Shown one piece after another: positions 7,677 through 15,981 of a DNA stretch of 64,000 nt. Position 1 is the first letter of the stretch. The number at the start of each line of letters is the position of its first letter. The DNA lies in contig NZ_CP090439.1 of NCBI RefSeq assembly GCF_021441885.1, positions 1,798,001 through 1,862,000 on the forward strand, read 5' to 3'. Source of the DNA: Vibrio maritimus (lineage in GTDB: Bacteria > Pseudomonadota > Gammaproteobacteria > Enterobacterales > Vibrionaceae). Under the pieces are notes generated by a model that was given only the letters and a program-made list of their open reading frames with translations, was not told the origin of the DNA and searched no databases. The position numbers and the translations under genes are program-made.

Positions 7677-9219
7677 TGTAAGCGCAAAGTTGTAATGTCA
7701 CTATTTACCAAAGTTAAAATGTCTCTTTAGCTCGTGGTCACTAAGCTTTACTTACAACCAGCTAAGGATGCGTTTAAGATGCTAGTGACTATGAATGATT
7801 CTGATATCAATCGTTTTAAAGTAATCCAAGATGTTTGCGATCGTAGGATCCGACGAGTCGACGCGGCAGACATCCTTGATTTGAGTGTTCGCCAAGTTCA
7901 GAGGCTTATGAATCGCCTGAGGGAATTCGGTGCTGTAGGATTGACTCACCAAGCTCGAGGTAAGCCAAGTAATAACCGCTATCCTAGTGACTACCGAGAC
8001 ACAGTTTTAAAACTGATTCGTGATCACTATTCTGATTTTTCTCCAACGCTTGCTAGAGAAAAACTATTGGAGTTACATAGCCTTCCAGTATCTAACGAGA
8101 CCTTACGAAGTTGGATGATTGCAGATGGTTTATGGACGCCACATTCGCAACGCAAGCCTAAAGTTTACCAACCTCGCTACCGACGTGATTGTTTGGGCGA
8201 GCTCGTTCAAATTGATGGCTCTCACCATGATTGGTTTGAAGGACGCGCTGACAAATGTTGTTTACTGGTCTTTATCGATGATGCGACTGGCCGCCTGATG
8301 AATTTAAGGTTCAGCGAAACCGAATCGGCCTTTGATTACATGCTAACAACGAGAGAATATCTTAATGAACACGGCAAACCCGTAGCGTTCTACAGCGATA
8401 AGCATTCGATTTTTCGGGTGAATCAGGAAAAGCAAAAACAAGTCGGTCAAACTCAATATGCCCGTGTATTAAAAGAGTTAGGTATTGAACTGATATGTGC
8501 GAACAGCTCTCAAGCTAAAGGTCGTGTGGAGCGAGTAAACTTGACGCTACAAGACCGACTCGTCAAAGAGATGCGCTTACAAGGAATTAACACCATCGAA
8601 GAAGCGAATGCTTGGCTTCCCTACTTCATTGCCGATTTCAATCGACGCTTTGCTAAGCCGGCAATGTATCCGAAAAACATGCATCGAAAAGTGCGTGAAA
8701 CCACACAGGAACTCGACGATATTTTCAGTTGGCAAGAAATACGTAAACTCTCTAAATCGTTGACATTTCAATATGACAAAGTGGTTTATCTTATTGAGCC
8801 AAATGAAGAAAATACTCGCTTAGTTCACGAGCATGTCAAAGTCTTAGACTATCCCAACGGAGACATTGCGATTGTGTATGGCCACAGAAAGTTGGAATTC
8901 AAAATTTTCGATAAGCTTGAGCATGTTCAACAAACCCAAATTGTCGACAACAAGCGATTAGGTCAAGTACTAAAGTTTGCTCAACAGCAGCAAGAAGAAT
9001 TCGAGCGACAACAGAAACGCACACGGAGCAAAAAAGCCCCTAAACGCAGAGCTCAACAAAGAGCGCTTCAGGAACAACTAAGGGCTATAAACCCAGTTCT
9101 CATCACACCAGAAACCTTCAAAGCATCTAAGAGTAAAACCTAACTCACCTACTCTATTTAGCTCATAAAGAGACATTTCTACCTGGGAGAAAAGAGGACA
9201 TTTTAAAATGGGATTGACA
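7677..9219 (+). mobile_element. IS1202-type (ISNCY) insertion sequence, copy 2
   Basis: 1543 bp, a direct tandem of copy 1 with a period of 1548 bases. Encoded proteins are identical over all 469 residues, and I saw no base difference in the stretches compared. It is followed by TGGAG and then by a diverged left-end-like sequence (9225-9247). Confidence 0.8.
7734..9143 (+). CDS. IS1202-type DDE transposase, copy 2
   Basis: Identical in sequence to the copy at 6186-7595: same helix-turn-helix region and the same DDE triad (Asp161, Asp222, Glu266). Identity suggests a very recent duplication or concerted exchange. Confidence 0.88.
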   Translation: MVTKLYLQPAKDAFKMLVTMNDSDINRFKVIQDVCDRRIRRVDAADILDLSVRQVQRLMNRLREFGAVGLTHQARGKPSNNRYPSDYRDTVLKLIRDHYSDFSPTLAREKLLELHSLPVSNETLRSWMIADGLWTPHSQRKPKVYQPRYRRDCLGELVQIDGSHHDWFEGRADKCCLLVFIDDATGRLMNLRFSETESAFDYMLTTREYLNEHGKPVAFYSDKHSIFRVNQEKQKQVGQTQYARVLKELGIELICANSSQAKGRVERVNLTLQDRLVKEMRLQGINTIEEANAWLPYFIADFNRRFAKPAMYPKNMHRKVRETTQELDDIFSWQEIRKLSKSLTFQYDKVVYLIEPNEENTRLVHEHVKVLDYPNGDIAIVYGHRKLEFKIFDKLEHVQQTQIVDNKRLGQVLKFAQQQQEEFERQQKRTRSKKAPKRRAQQRALQEQLRAINPVLITPETFKASKSKT

Positions 9220-9224
9220 TGGAG

Positions 9225-9247
9225 TGTAAGAGCAATATAGTAATGTC
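9225..9247 (+). repeat. Diverged third IS left end
   Basis: The 23 bases after the last TGGAG start TGTAAGAGCAA and end GTAATGTC. They match the left tip of the two IS copies at about 19 of 23 positions. No transposase follows, so this looks like the remnant of an older related element at the same target. Confidence 0.55.
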
Positions 9248-10121
9248 CGGTTTAAAACCCATAGCCAATCTCAATTTGAACTTTTAAAAACACCACGTTG
9301 AACCAACCATCCATTTGGCGCGTTGACGTTGAACTCAAGTGCTTTCTACAAACACTAGCCAATAGCTTAACAATCGAATCTGCATTGTGGAATTGAATTT
9401 AAAGTCTCAACTTCCTGGTTATGGAATTGTTCGGGCTGACGTTACCATTCTTAAAATAACCATTCCAACAAAAGTTCGGTTACCCATCCGTAAGCATCCA
9501 GTGTTCTTACTTAAAACCGGTGACGGACTTGAACGCAATTGTTGATACGTCGCCTTACGGTAGCAATCATAGAAACGAACATGCAAAACTAATGCTGTTC
9601 GATGCGGACATTATTAATAAAAAGCTCTCCATCTTTGAGTAAGCCGAAGGACATCTACTTCTTTAAACAAAACGAATCGGCAGCAAGTCTTCGTCTAGGT
9701 ATCAACAAGTCGACCGAGTTTAAGCACGGATTCACACTAATATTGTGACATCGTAACTTTAATTATCGAGATGTCTTGTTGCCTATGTTTTGTCGCACCT
9801 GGCTATTTTTCTAATGCTACGTACTAGGCGACTCCCTCCTGAACAAAGATCTTCGAAGATCATATGTAAATACTTACTGCTTTTGTAGACCCCTTAAATA
9901 AAGCAGAATATTTCACTAATAATCCTAGCTCCCAGATTTAGACTTGTAACTTAGTTACAGATTGCACTTTTCATTAATCACAGCTAGTGATTTATTCTGC
10001 TATATCTTGTTGAATTAATTCGTTATATCTCAAAATCCTAGTAAAATCCCCGCTTGAAGGTTGGCGTTTCGTTGCTTTACTGCCTATCTATTCGAATTAT
10101 TAATAGTTATACATCAGACAT
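9248..10121. other. Gene-poor stretch with possible decayed coding sequence
   Basis: No intact gene longer than about 55 codons was found. Three short plus-strand open stretches overlap in different frames: 9387-9545, about 9460-9642 (NAIVDTSPYGSNHRNEHAKL) and 9602-9748 (DIYFFKQNESAASLRLG). They read like coding sequence broken by frameshifts, but I recognise no family. A matS variant lies at 9745-9757. The remainder (9760-10120) is A+T-rich with nothing recognised. Confidence 0.35.
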
Positions 10122-10146
10122 AAAAAAACCCTCCAATTGGAGGGTT
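10122..10146 (-). terminator. Terminator of the vxr operon
   Basis: AACCCTCC-AATT-GGAGGGTT hairpin followed, on the minus strand, by seven T. It lies 20 bases after the yoaH stop. Confidence 0.9.
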
Positions 10147-10165
10147 GAGACTTAATCAAACTTGT

Positions 10166-10315
10166 TTAGCTGTCTTTGTCGCTTTGTTCAGCGCGGATCT
10201 CTTCAGCAACCATCTTGATTGCTTGAGCAGTACTAATGCCCTGCTTCATAAGCTCTTGGATTTTTTCTACTGCGGCTTGCTGTTCTTCGTGGCTTAACGT
10301 TAAATCATCAAACAT
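10166..10315 (-). CDS. yoaH: YoaH family small protein
   Basis: 49 residues: starts MFDDLTLSHEEQQ and contains KIQELMKQGISTAQAIKMV. This matches the UPF0181/YoaH family (E. coli YoaH: [20 protein letters not shown]) over nearly the whole length. GGAAGA is 5 bases upstream of the ATG. Function is unknown. It is the last gene before the terminator and could be the fifth gene of the vxr operon (vxrE by position, from memory of V. cholerae). Confidence 0.88.
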   Translation of the reverse strand: MFDDLTLSHEEQQAAVEKIQELMKQGISTAQAIKMVAEEIRAEQSDKDS

Positions 10316-10388
10316 GATTCTTCCAACTCATCGGAAATTGATAATGGACGGACTATAGCGGATCTGGTTTCTATCGCAAGTCATTTAA

Positions 10389-11534
10389 CTAGTAGGTCGC
10401 GACAAAGTTAATGGATGCACCCATGGCTTGTGGCGATGTGTAACTCGCAGCAATATCAAGTTCGATAATGTTGAGTGGGCGTAAACCGATACCAGCAGTA
10501 AGTGTCCCTTCCGAATCACGAGCAAGGTTTTTGTAGTACCCTCCCCTTAATTGAATTTGGCGAACAAGGTCTACTTCTACACCTGCTCTGAACATCTGCA
10601 CATCATCATCAAACTGGGTAAATTTTTTCTCTTTGTTAATGTCATAGTCGACTGAGAACTGAAAGTAGTCTGCGATAAATCCAGCACCTACCGTATACAG
10701 TGGTTGTAGTTGGTACTCATAACCATAGGCAACATCACGTGAGCCAATGCGAGTTACACCACTTTTTGTCTGTATGTTTCGTGACAACATGTTCTTAGCA
10801 GAGAAACCAACTCTAAATGGCCCATGAAACCAAAGTGCACCAGCGTCTAGGTTTAGTGCAGTTTCGCCCGTTGATTCTTCGCGAATGTTGTCAAACTTAA
10901 AGTCTTGTAGTGAGTTAACACTCGTGTAGGTATAAATGCGCTGTAGTTTTGGTGAGACTCCGAATGAGAAATGCTGGCCAAAAAGCGTTTGGTATTTTGC
11001 TAAAGAGATGCCAATTTCCGTTACCGCGACTGATGCGGTTTTAATTGCGCTGTCTTGAGCCTGTGTGATTGCATTGCCAGTATCAGGGGCGATATCTGGG
11101 GTGGCAACATTTTCAACGTAAGCTTTGCCGAAGATATTCGCCGCGATGTAACGGTTTGGTAGACCGAATGCGACAGCACCACCAAAATCGACATTTGCCT
11201 GAGTACCCGACAATGCGCTCAGTGCTGCTTGAGTGGCAGCAGCATCGCCACTGTTTGCAGCGTTAAAAGCATCATCAGCTTTATCGAGCATGTTATCTTG
11301 GTCATCATAGCTAATGCCTAGTGTCGGGACCAACATTCCAGCATCATCGTTTCTACGATAGATCGCAGTAAGCGCAGGATTATAAAAGGGGGCGGTTAAG
11401 TAAGACGCGGACACAACCCCTGTTCCCCCCATCGCATCACCACGTGCATCGATGGCAATGGTAGACGCTGCCAAGTGACCAGAAGCCGTTGCGGTAGCAC
11501 ACAAGAGAGTGAGTTTTTTGAGTTTTGTGTTCAT
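10389..11534 (-). CDS. TraF-like outer-membrane beta-barrel (FadL-like)
   Basis: 381 residues with a signal peptide (cleavage after about residue 23, HLAAS). The mature start (DARGDAMGGTGVVSASYLTAPFYNPAL) is typical of the PF13729 TraF_2/FadL-like family, and the rest is rich in alternating aromatic strands ending in a membrane-insertion-like tail (ASINFVATY). The family name comes from a conjugation gene, but no conjugation genes are near. It probably sits in the outer membrane and belongs to the vxr operon (vxrD by position). No ribosome site directly precedes the ATG; a hairpin with a T tract does. Confidence 0.75.
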   Translation of the reverse strand: MNTKLKKLTLLCATATASGHLAASTIAIDARGDAMGGTGVVSASYLTAPFYNPALTAIYRRNDDAGMLVPTLGISYDDQDNMLDKADDAFNAANSGDAAATQAALSALSGTQANVDFGGAVAFGLPNRYIAANIFGKAYVENVATPDIAPDTGNAITQAQDSAIKTASVAVTEIGISLAKYQTLFGQHFSFGVSPKLQRIYTYTSVNSLQDFKFDNIREESTGETALNLDAGALWFHGPFRVGFSAKNMLSRNIQTKSGVTRIGSRDVAYGYEYQLQPLYTVGAGFIADYFQFSVDYDINKEKKFTQFDDDVQMFRAGVEVDLVRQIQLRGGYYKNLARDSEGTLTAGIGLRPLNIIELDIAASYTSPQAMGASINFVATY

Positions 11535-11542
11535 AAAAAATA

Positions 11543-11577
11543 ACGCCGTTAATCCTTTGTGTAGGTATTAACGGCGT
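11543..11577 (-). promoter_or_regulatory. Terminator-like hairpin abutting the TraF-like start codon
   Basis: ACGCCGTTAAT (11543-11553) pairs over 11 bp with 11567-11577. On the minus strand it is followed by TTATTTTTT and then the ATG at 11534. The only AAGG is in the loop. The structure could end transcription after the DUF2861 gene or control translation of the next gene. Confidence 0.6.
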
Positions 11578-11625
11578 CTATTTCAATTTCTTTAGGTCTA
11601 GATCTAGATTATATGTAAAAATGTG

Positions 11626-12504
11626 CTACTCATCTGCCGACACATCAAATGTCTTGTTAAGTATCTGAGCACGCTCAAAAAGAATTGGCCCTTGCCAGCG
11701 ACTTTGCTTCATCGAAACGGCCAACACATAACGATCAGGTGCGATATCTGAGGTGTCGAGTGTCGTTGGATAATCAGACTCGTATTCTTTCCCCCACACC
11801 TGGGTATACTTACCATCGATGTAGTCAAATAAACCAACTTCTAGCTTAGGTAAAGGACAGTAAGGATTGAGTAATGCGTTTTTCTCGATCTGCCATTTAT
11901 CTTTGGCTGACCACCTTACTGTTTGTTTCAAAGGTTGGTTGGTGAAAATAAGCCATTGACTCCAACTGTCTCCATCAACAAGAGAAACATCCAGTCTATA
12001 TAGCCCAACCTCTAGAGGAGACGTAAGGTTGTAGCGAATTCCATACGTTGTCGACTCTGTTACACCGTCACCATTTGCGGTCACATAGAATTCACTGTCG
12101 TTTGAGACACGCTTATCAACCCATTTTTTTAAGCTAATTTCCGACACTACACGATCGGAATCTAATTCAATCGTCGAAAGATAGGTATCGCGACCAGGGC
12201 TTTGGATCGTTTGCTGTCTTACCACAACGTTCTCGACCCAATCCGGTAAGGGTTGTGAAGAGTATCCTTTGCCACAATCCACACTCAGAGATTGTAAAAA
12301 AAGCCTATTGATATGAGATTTCAGACTTTTCGTTGGTTGTTGCTGCCACTCTTCGACCAATGACTGAAACATAGATTCGAGGTCATTGTTTAGTAAGTGT
12401 TTATGCGCTTGAGAAATGGTTGATGTACCTTCAAACCAATCGGCACCAACAGATGTTGATGCCGAAAGTAGCGCGATAATTGCAAGTTTGCGTGTGCTGA
12501 ACAT
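11626..12504 (-). CDS. vxrC: DUF2861 family periplasmic protein VxrC
   Basis: 292 residues with a signal peptide (MFSTRKLAIIALLSASTSVGA). The mature protein begins DWFEGTSTISQAHKHLLNNDL and has no catalytic motif I recognise. DUF2861 proteins follow the VxrAB two-component genes in vibrios. Its start codon overlaps the vxrB stop (TAATG), so the two are translationally coupled. Function is unknown; it probably works with the sensor in the periplasm. Confidence 0.82.
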   Translation of the reverse strand: MFSTRKLAIIALLSASTSVGADWFEGTSTISQAHKHLLNNDLESMFQSLVEEWQQQPTKSLKSHINRLFLQSLSVDCGKGYSSQPLPDWVENVVVRQQTIQSPGRDTYLSTIELDSDRVVSEISLKKWVDKRVSNDSEFYVTANGDGVTESTTYGIRYNLTSPLEVGLYRLDVSLVDGDSWSQWLIFTNQPLKQTVRWSAKDKWQIEKNALLNPYCPLPKLEVGLFDYIDGKYTQVWGKEYESDYPTTLDTSDIAPDRYVLAVSMKQSRWQGPILFERAQILNKTFDVSADE

Positions 12505-13163
12505 TAGCCTTTCATTTTATAACCGACACCGCGTAGTGTCTCGATTTCAAGTCCAGGTAATTTCTGACGTAGCTGAAGCACGTGTGTATCAACAGTACGA
12601 GTTGTTGGGAAATGATTGTAACCCCAAACGTGGTCCAGCAGCTCGTCACGAGTGAATACGCGACCTAGGTTACTCGCCAAAAACAGCAACAAATCGAACT
12701 CAGTTCGAGTCAATGTAATAAGCTCGCCCTTGTAGTTCACTTCACGTGTTGCTTTGTCGATAACTAAGCTATCAGTCACGACCTTGGAAGCATCTTCAGA
12801 GTCTGTTTCAGGCGCGCGAAGCTGTGCACGAATGCGAGCAAAAAGCTCAGCTTCTGCAAATGGTTTCGTTAGATAGTCATTAGCGCCAGCGTCTAGACCC
12901 GTTACTTTATCTTTCACTGTAACAAGTGCCGTCAATAGGATAACTGGCACATCTTTGATCTGCTTCCATCCTGCTAGGTGTTCAACAGAATCACCGTCAG
13001 GAAGTTGTCTGTCGAGAATTACCAAGTCTGCTTCTTCCCAGTGCTGCTCTACCTGAGAGATAAGTTCTGCGTGCAGGCAGTTGTAACCCGCCAGTTCCAA
13101 ACTTACCAATAGGCCATCAGCTAGATTCTTGTCGTCTTCAACAAGTAGCAGTGTCTGTTTCAC
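12504..13163 (-). CDS. vxrB: OmpR-family response regulator VxrB (WigR)
   Basis: 219 residues from a GTG at 13163 (VKQTLLLVEDDKNLADG); GGAG lies upstream. The receiver domain has the acidic pair, phospho-acceptor Asp in VILDRQLPDGD and Lys in TKPFAEAE. The C-terminal winged helix ends DTHVLQLRQKLPGLEIETLRGVGYKM. In V. cholerae, VxrB/WigR controls cell-wall homeostasis, biofilm and type VI secretion genes (known). The start overlaps the end of vxrA by 26 bases in another frame. Confidence 0.9.
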   Translation of the reverse strand: MKQTLLLVEDDKNLADGLLVSLELAGYNCLHAELISQVEQHWEEADLVILDRQLPDGDSVEHLAGWKQIKDVPVILLTALVTVKDKVTGLDAGANDYLTKPFAEAELFARIRAQLRAPETDSEDASKVVTDSLVIDKATREVNYKGELITLTRTEFDLLLFLASNLGRVFTRDELLDHVWGYNHFPTTRTVDTHVLQLRQKLPGLEIETLRGVGYKMKG

Positions 13164-14664
13164 AAGGTATCTCCAATATAAAGGTTGTTGGTGGACCGAT
13201 AAGGGACATTTTCCCGCCCATTCGGCCAACCATGGATTCTACTATCGTAAGTCCTAGCCCTAATCCAGCTTTACTTACAAATGGCTTTCGAAGCTCTCGC
13301 CAATCCTTAGCCGTTAATTGTCCGTCATCTATTACTTCAATTCTGAGTGAATTTGATGATGTCACGACATTTAAACTCACTGGTGCAACGCCATACTTAA
13401 TGGCATTACGTATCAAGTTATCGATACAAGTGCCCAGCCAATAGATGTTTATTCTAGCTGCTACATCTTGATTGATAGTCAATTTTACGTCAGCTTCAAA
13501 CTCTTCCTCTGCCTTATAGCTTAGCCAATCTTGAACGGAAGGTAGCCATTCTGTTGAAAGAGGTTTGTTATCTGATTGCAAATAATCCTTACTCGCTTCC
13601 GCTAACTGACGCAATCTACGTGTATCTTCACATAACCTTCTGAACTCATCATATACAGTTTCGGGTAAGTGCTCAAATTCTCTACGAAAACCTTCTACTG
13701 TTAAAGAGAGGCTAGCGATGGGTGTTCTGAGTTCGTGAGTTAAAATCTGCAGAACTAACATTCTGCTTTTCATCTCTTGTCGCTTGGTGTTCCAACGATA
13801 AATGGACCAGCCAATCACCAAAAGGATATTGGCAATGATCAGTACGATCATACTAATTCTTAGTACATCGGAATGATCCTCAACTTCCCAACACAAGTTC
13901 CCTCTTTGAACGAAACAAGTATTGGTTTGAGACGCTAACTGATAATTCAACCCAGCTTGCTTTGCATTTTCACGCCAAACTTTTGACTCAAAGAGATAAT
14001 AGATATCCCCTCGCCTTAGCCAAAGTTCCGAGTTTTCAACAAACATTGAAGAGCCACGGATTAAAGACGTCACCGTCGGTTCATCCATGATTTGCAGTCG
14101 CCCTAGTAGCGAGCCAGGAGGTGCAAGTTCACGCTCTTTAATGTGCATGAACTTTTGCAGTTCATCTTTTTTCTCTGGATATTTAAGAATATACCGAGCC
14201 GCGTATGTACCACCGCCGGGGTGGATTAGCCCACTTCTCGCGAACCACTTAGTTGATAGCTTTCGACCACCACACATTGCTCTCGTATACACCAAAGGCT
14301 CGGTAATCAACGGACTGAGGGGTAATGTTCCACTACAGTTTTCTGCTAACCGATAAAGCTGTTGAATTTCCTTCAGTGGATATTTGGTAGTTTGAGGGAG
14401 CATAGACACTGGCGTCAAAAGCTGTGTTGGGTAGTCAGCTTGGATCACTCTGACGTCGTATGACGCATTCGCTTGCTCGTAGTCAAAGAACTCAACGAAC
14501 TTATCTATACGCTCAGGCAAAGACTCAGCCTTCGCCGCGAACGAAAAGCTAAGTGGTAGCGTCATCAGTATTGTATAAACTAAGTTCTTCAAAAGACGTG
14601 TCTTGTAGATCGTTTGTTGGCATGGATTTTTACACATTATCGGCAAGATAAAAGCTAAGTGCAC
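13138..14664 (-). CDS. vxrA: Sensor histidine kinase VxrA (WigK)
   Basis: Up to 508 residues. There is an N-terminal signal or anchor segment, a large periplasmic sensor (about residues 45-270, with Cys pairs such as NTCFVQRGNLCWE), a membrane segment near 272-292 (MIVLIIANILLVIGWSIY), a HisKA motif (THELRTPIASL) and a HATPase with NLIRNAIKYG and GLGLGLTIVES. It senses cell-wall damage in V. cholerae (known). The GTG at 14664 is only the furthest possible start; the ATG at 14637 (MCKNPCQQ) is likelier. A terminator at 14711 separates it from the next gene. Confidence 0.9.
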   Translation of the reverse strand: MHLAFILPIMCKNPCQQTIYKTRLLKNLVYTILMTLPLSFSFAAKAESLPERIDKFVEFFDYEQANASYDVRVIQADYPTQLLTPVSMLPQTTKYPLKEIQQLYRLAENCSGTLPLSPLITEPLVYTRAMCGGRKLSTKWFARSGLIHPGGGTYAARYILKYPEKKDELQKFMHIKERELAPPGSLLGRLQIMDEPTVTSLIRGSSMFVENSELWLRRGDIYYLFESKVWRENAKQAGLNYQLASQTNTCFVQRGNLCWEVEDHSDVLRISMIVLIIANILLVIGWSIYRWNTKRQEMKSRMLVLQILTHELRTPIASLSLTVEGFRREFEHLPETVYDEFRRLCEDTRRLRQLAEASKDYLQSDNKPLSTEWLPSVQDWLSYKAEEEFEADVKLTINQDVAARINIYWLGTCIDNLIRNAIKYGVAPVSLNVVTSSNSLRIEVIDDGQLTAKDWRELRKPFVSKAGLGLGLTIVESMVGRMGGKMSLIGPPTTFILEIPCETDTATC

Positions 14665-14710
14665 GCAATTATTTTGTTAATTCCATGTTTGTTGTAGAAA
14701 TTGTAAACGA

Positions 14711-14736
14711 AAAAAGCCAGCTTTCGCTGGCTTTTT
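14711..14736 (-). terminator. Terminator after the TIR-like gene
   Basis: AAAAAGCCAGC-TTTC-GCTGGCTTTTT, an 11-bp stem. It serves the minus-strand TIR-like gene ending at 14802 and separates it from vxrA. Confidence 0.9.
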
Positions 14737-14801
14737 GCAGTTTTCGCGACATCACTAGAATCTATATACTCAAAGCACATCATTTTACTATATAACCCAA
14801 C

Positions 14802-15650
14802 TCAAAACGGTTTGTCGTCATCGAAGTCTACGGGCAACTCATCACCCGGTACAGCAACCTGTGGTCTTGGGTACATGAGCTCATTGAATTTAGATTCGTT
14901 TTCAAGAACGTACTCTACACCGTCAGCGGTCAAGCGATAGCCGTACCACTCGTTTCCGTGATAGTCGCTTTCGTTTGTCTTTTCCACGAGACCTGAGCGC
15001 AAGAGCTTAATCAATGATACGTTGTAAGTTAACTCATTAATGCCGCTGCATTTTGACTTCAGAGTAAAATCCGCAATCGCATCTACGCTTGTCATTGTCT
15101 CTATAAGGTGAATCATCAAGCGAAAACAGTTTTCATCTAGTTCATACGTTTTGTGTTTGCTACCTACCTTTGAAAAGTCCTTCGTCTTCTTTTCGAAATG
15201 ACCGAGCTTATCCATTTGCGTTAAGACTTTTGAGCAAGCGGCACTTACTGCTGACTCTAGGTCACCGTCGGTACGCTCGGCGTTGTAGCTTAACGTGTTA
15301 AGTCCGAGTAAATCAGTCGGCATGTGGAGTTCTGCATTTCTCGGTTTAAGAACAAAACAGCGCTCCTGCCCTAATGACCCAATAAAAAGCCCCAGTTCGA
15401 ACAGCACATTATCCCTGACCGTTTGCAATGTATTAGTGCGCATCTTGGTTACGTCGTCAGGTGAGAAAATGAATAGCGCAAAATCGACTTCATTAGCCTT
15501 ATCAGTCAGCGTTTGCAGTGTACCGCCACCTGGTTCGAAAATTTGAGGCCATAGTGAAGGTTCTGCTTTATAGTCCAAACATACGTTACACGCCTGTGTG
15601 ACGTTCAGACTCTCGGCTGATGAGCCAATAAAGATTCTTGGTAGCGCCAT
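14802..15650 (-). CDS. TIR-like (PF10137) nucleotide-binding protein with C-terminal winged-helix-like domain
   Basis: 282 residues from the ATG at 15650, preceded by AGAGGA. Residues 4-125 have the CAP12/Pycsar-type TIR pattern: RIFIGSSAES, FALFIFSPDDV, then RDNVLFELGLFIG with Glu85 at the expected NADase position, and CFVLKPRN. Proteins of this family act as NAD-depleting effectors in CBASS and Pycsar phage defence (known). Residues 170-255 look like a winged helix (ELTYNVSLIKLLRSGLVEK, YRLTADGVEYV) instead of a STING or cyclic-nucleotide sensor. No cyclase gene is present. The divergent neighbour may be its partner. Confidence 0.82.
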   Translation of the reverse strand: MALPRIFIGSSAESLNVTQACNVCLDYKAEPSLWPQIFEPGGGTLQTLTDKANEVDFALFIFSPDDVTKMRTNTLQTVRDNVLFELGLFIGSLGQERCFVLKPRNAELHMPTDLLGLNTLSYNAERTDGDLESAVSAACSKVLTQMDKLGHFEKKTKDFSKVGSKHKTYELDENCFRLMIHLIETMTSVDAIADFTLKSKCSGINELTYNVSLIKLLRSGLVEKTNESDYHGNEWYGYRLTADGVEYVLENESKFNELMYPRPQVAVPGDELPVDFDDDKPF

Positions 15651-15981
15651 TAAATATCCTCTTTTCTTTAAGGATAACACTGCTTGAATATGCACAAAAG
15701 TTAACATCATCACACTGTGCTGTAATCTCGCAGATTAGTGAACCTGTTCATTTTTTCGCGAAACAACAGATAGACTCAGCATATTCGTTGAAGAATGGAA
15801 ATTGGTTCAGTTTTTAATGAAACCCTCGTGAATAATACAAACTCAATATATTCACCGCGCATATCAATAAGGCTCGCCGAGCTTGCATATCATTGATATT
15901 ACGCAAAAAGCACTTCAAAACATTGCCTAAAGCAATTGTTTCTAAGTATCATCTAATCAGTCGAGACTTACGGAGAAGATT
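15651..15981. promoter_or_regulatory. Divergent promoter region with inverted repeats
   Basis: 331 bases between the TIR-like gene and the coiled-coil gene. Around 15860-15900 ATATCAAT and ATTGATAT flank a near-palindromic core GCTCGCCGAGC, giving a nested inverted repeat that could be a shared operator. Nothing else was recognised. Confidence 0.4.

Noticed and set aside
6124..9230. IS copies with a long (about 27-bp) target duplication, as described for IS1202 itself
   Set aside because: The shared flank between left, middle and right junctions is TGGAG plus IS-tip sequence; placing the ends at TGT/ACA gives a simple 5-bp duplication and inverted tips.
6096..9247. Integrated filamentous phage or other Xer-dependent element at the dif-like site
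   Set aside because: No phage replication or coat genes and no second dif-like arm were found; only IS sequences follow.
10389..11534. Conjugation (TraF) function
   Set aside because: Only the family name suggests it; the protein is barrel-like and no conjugation genes are nearby.
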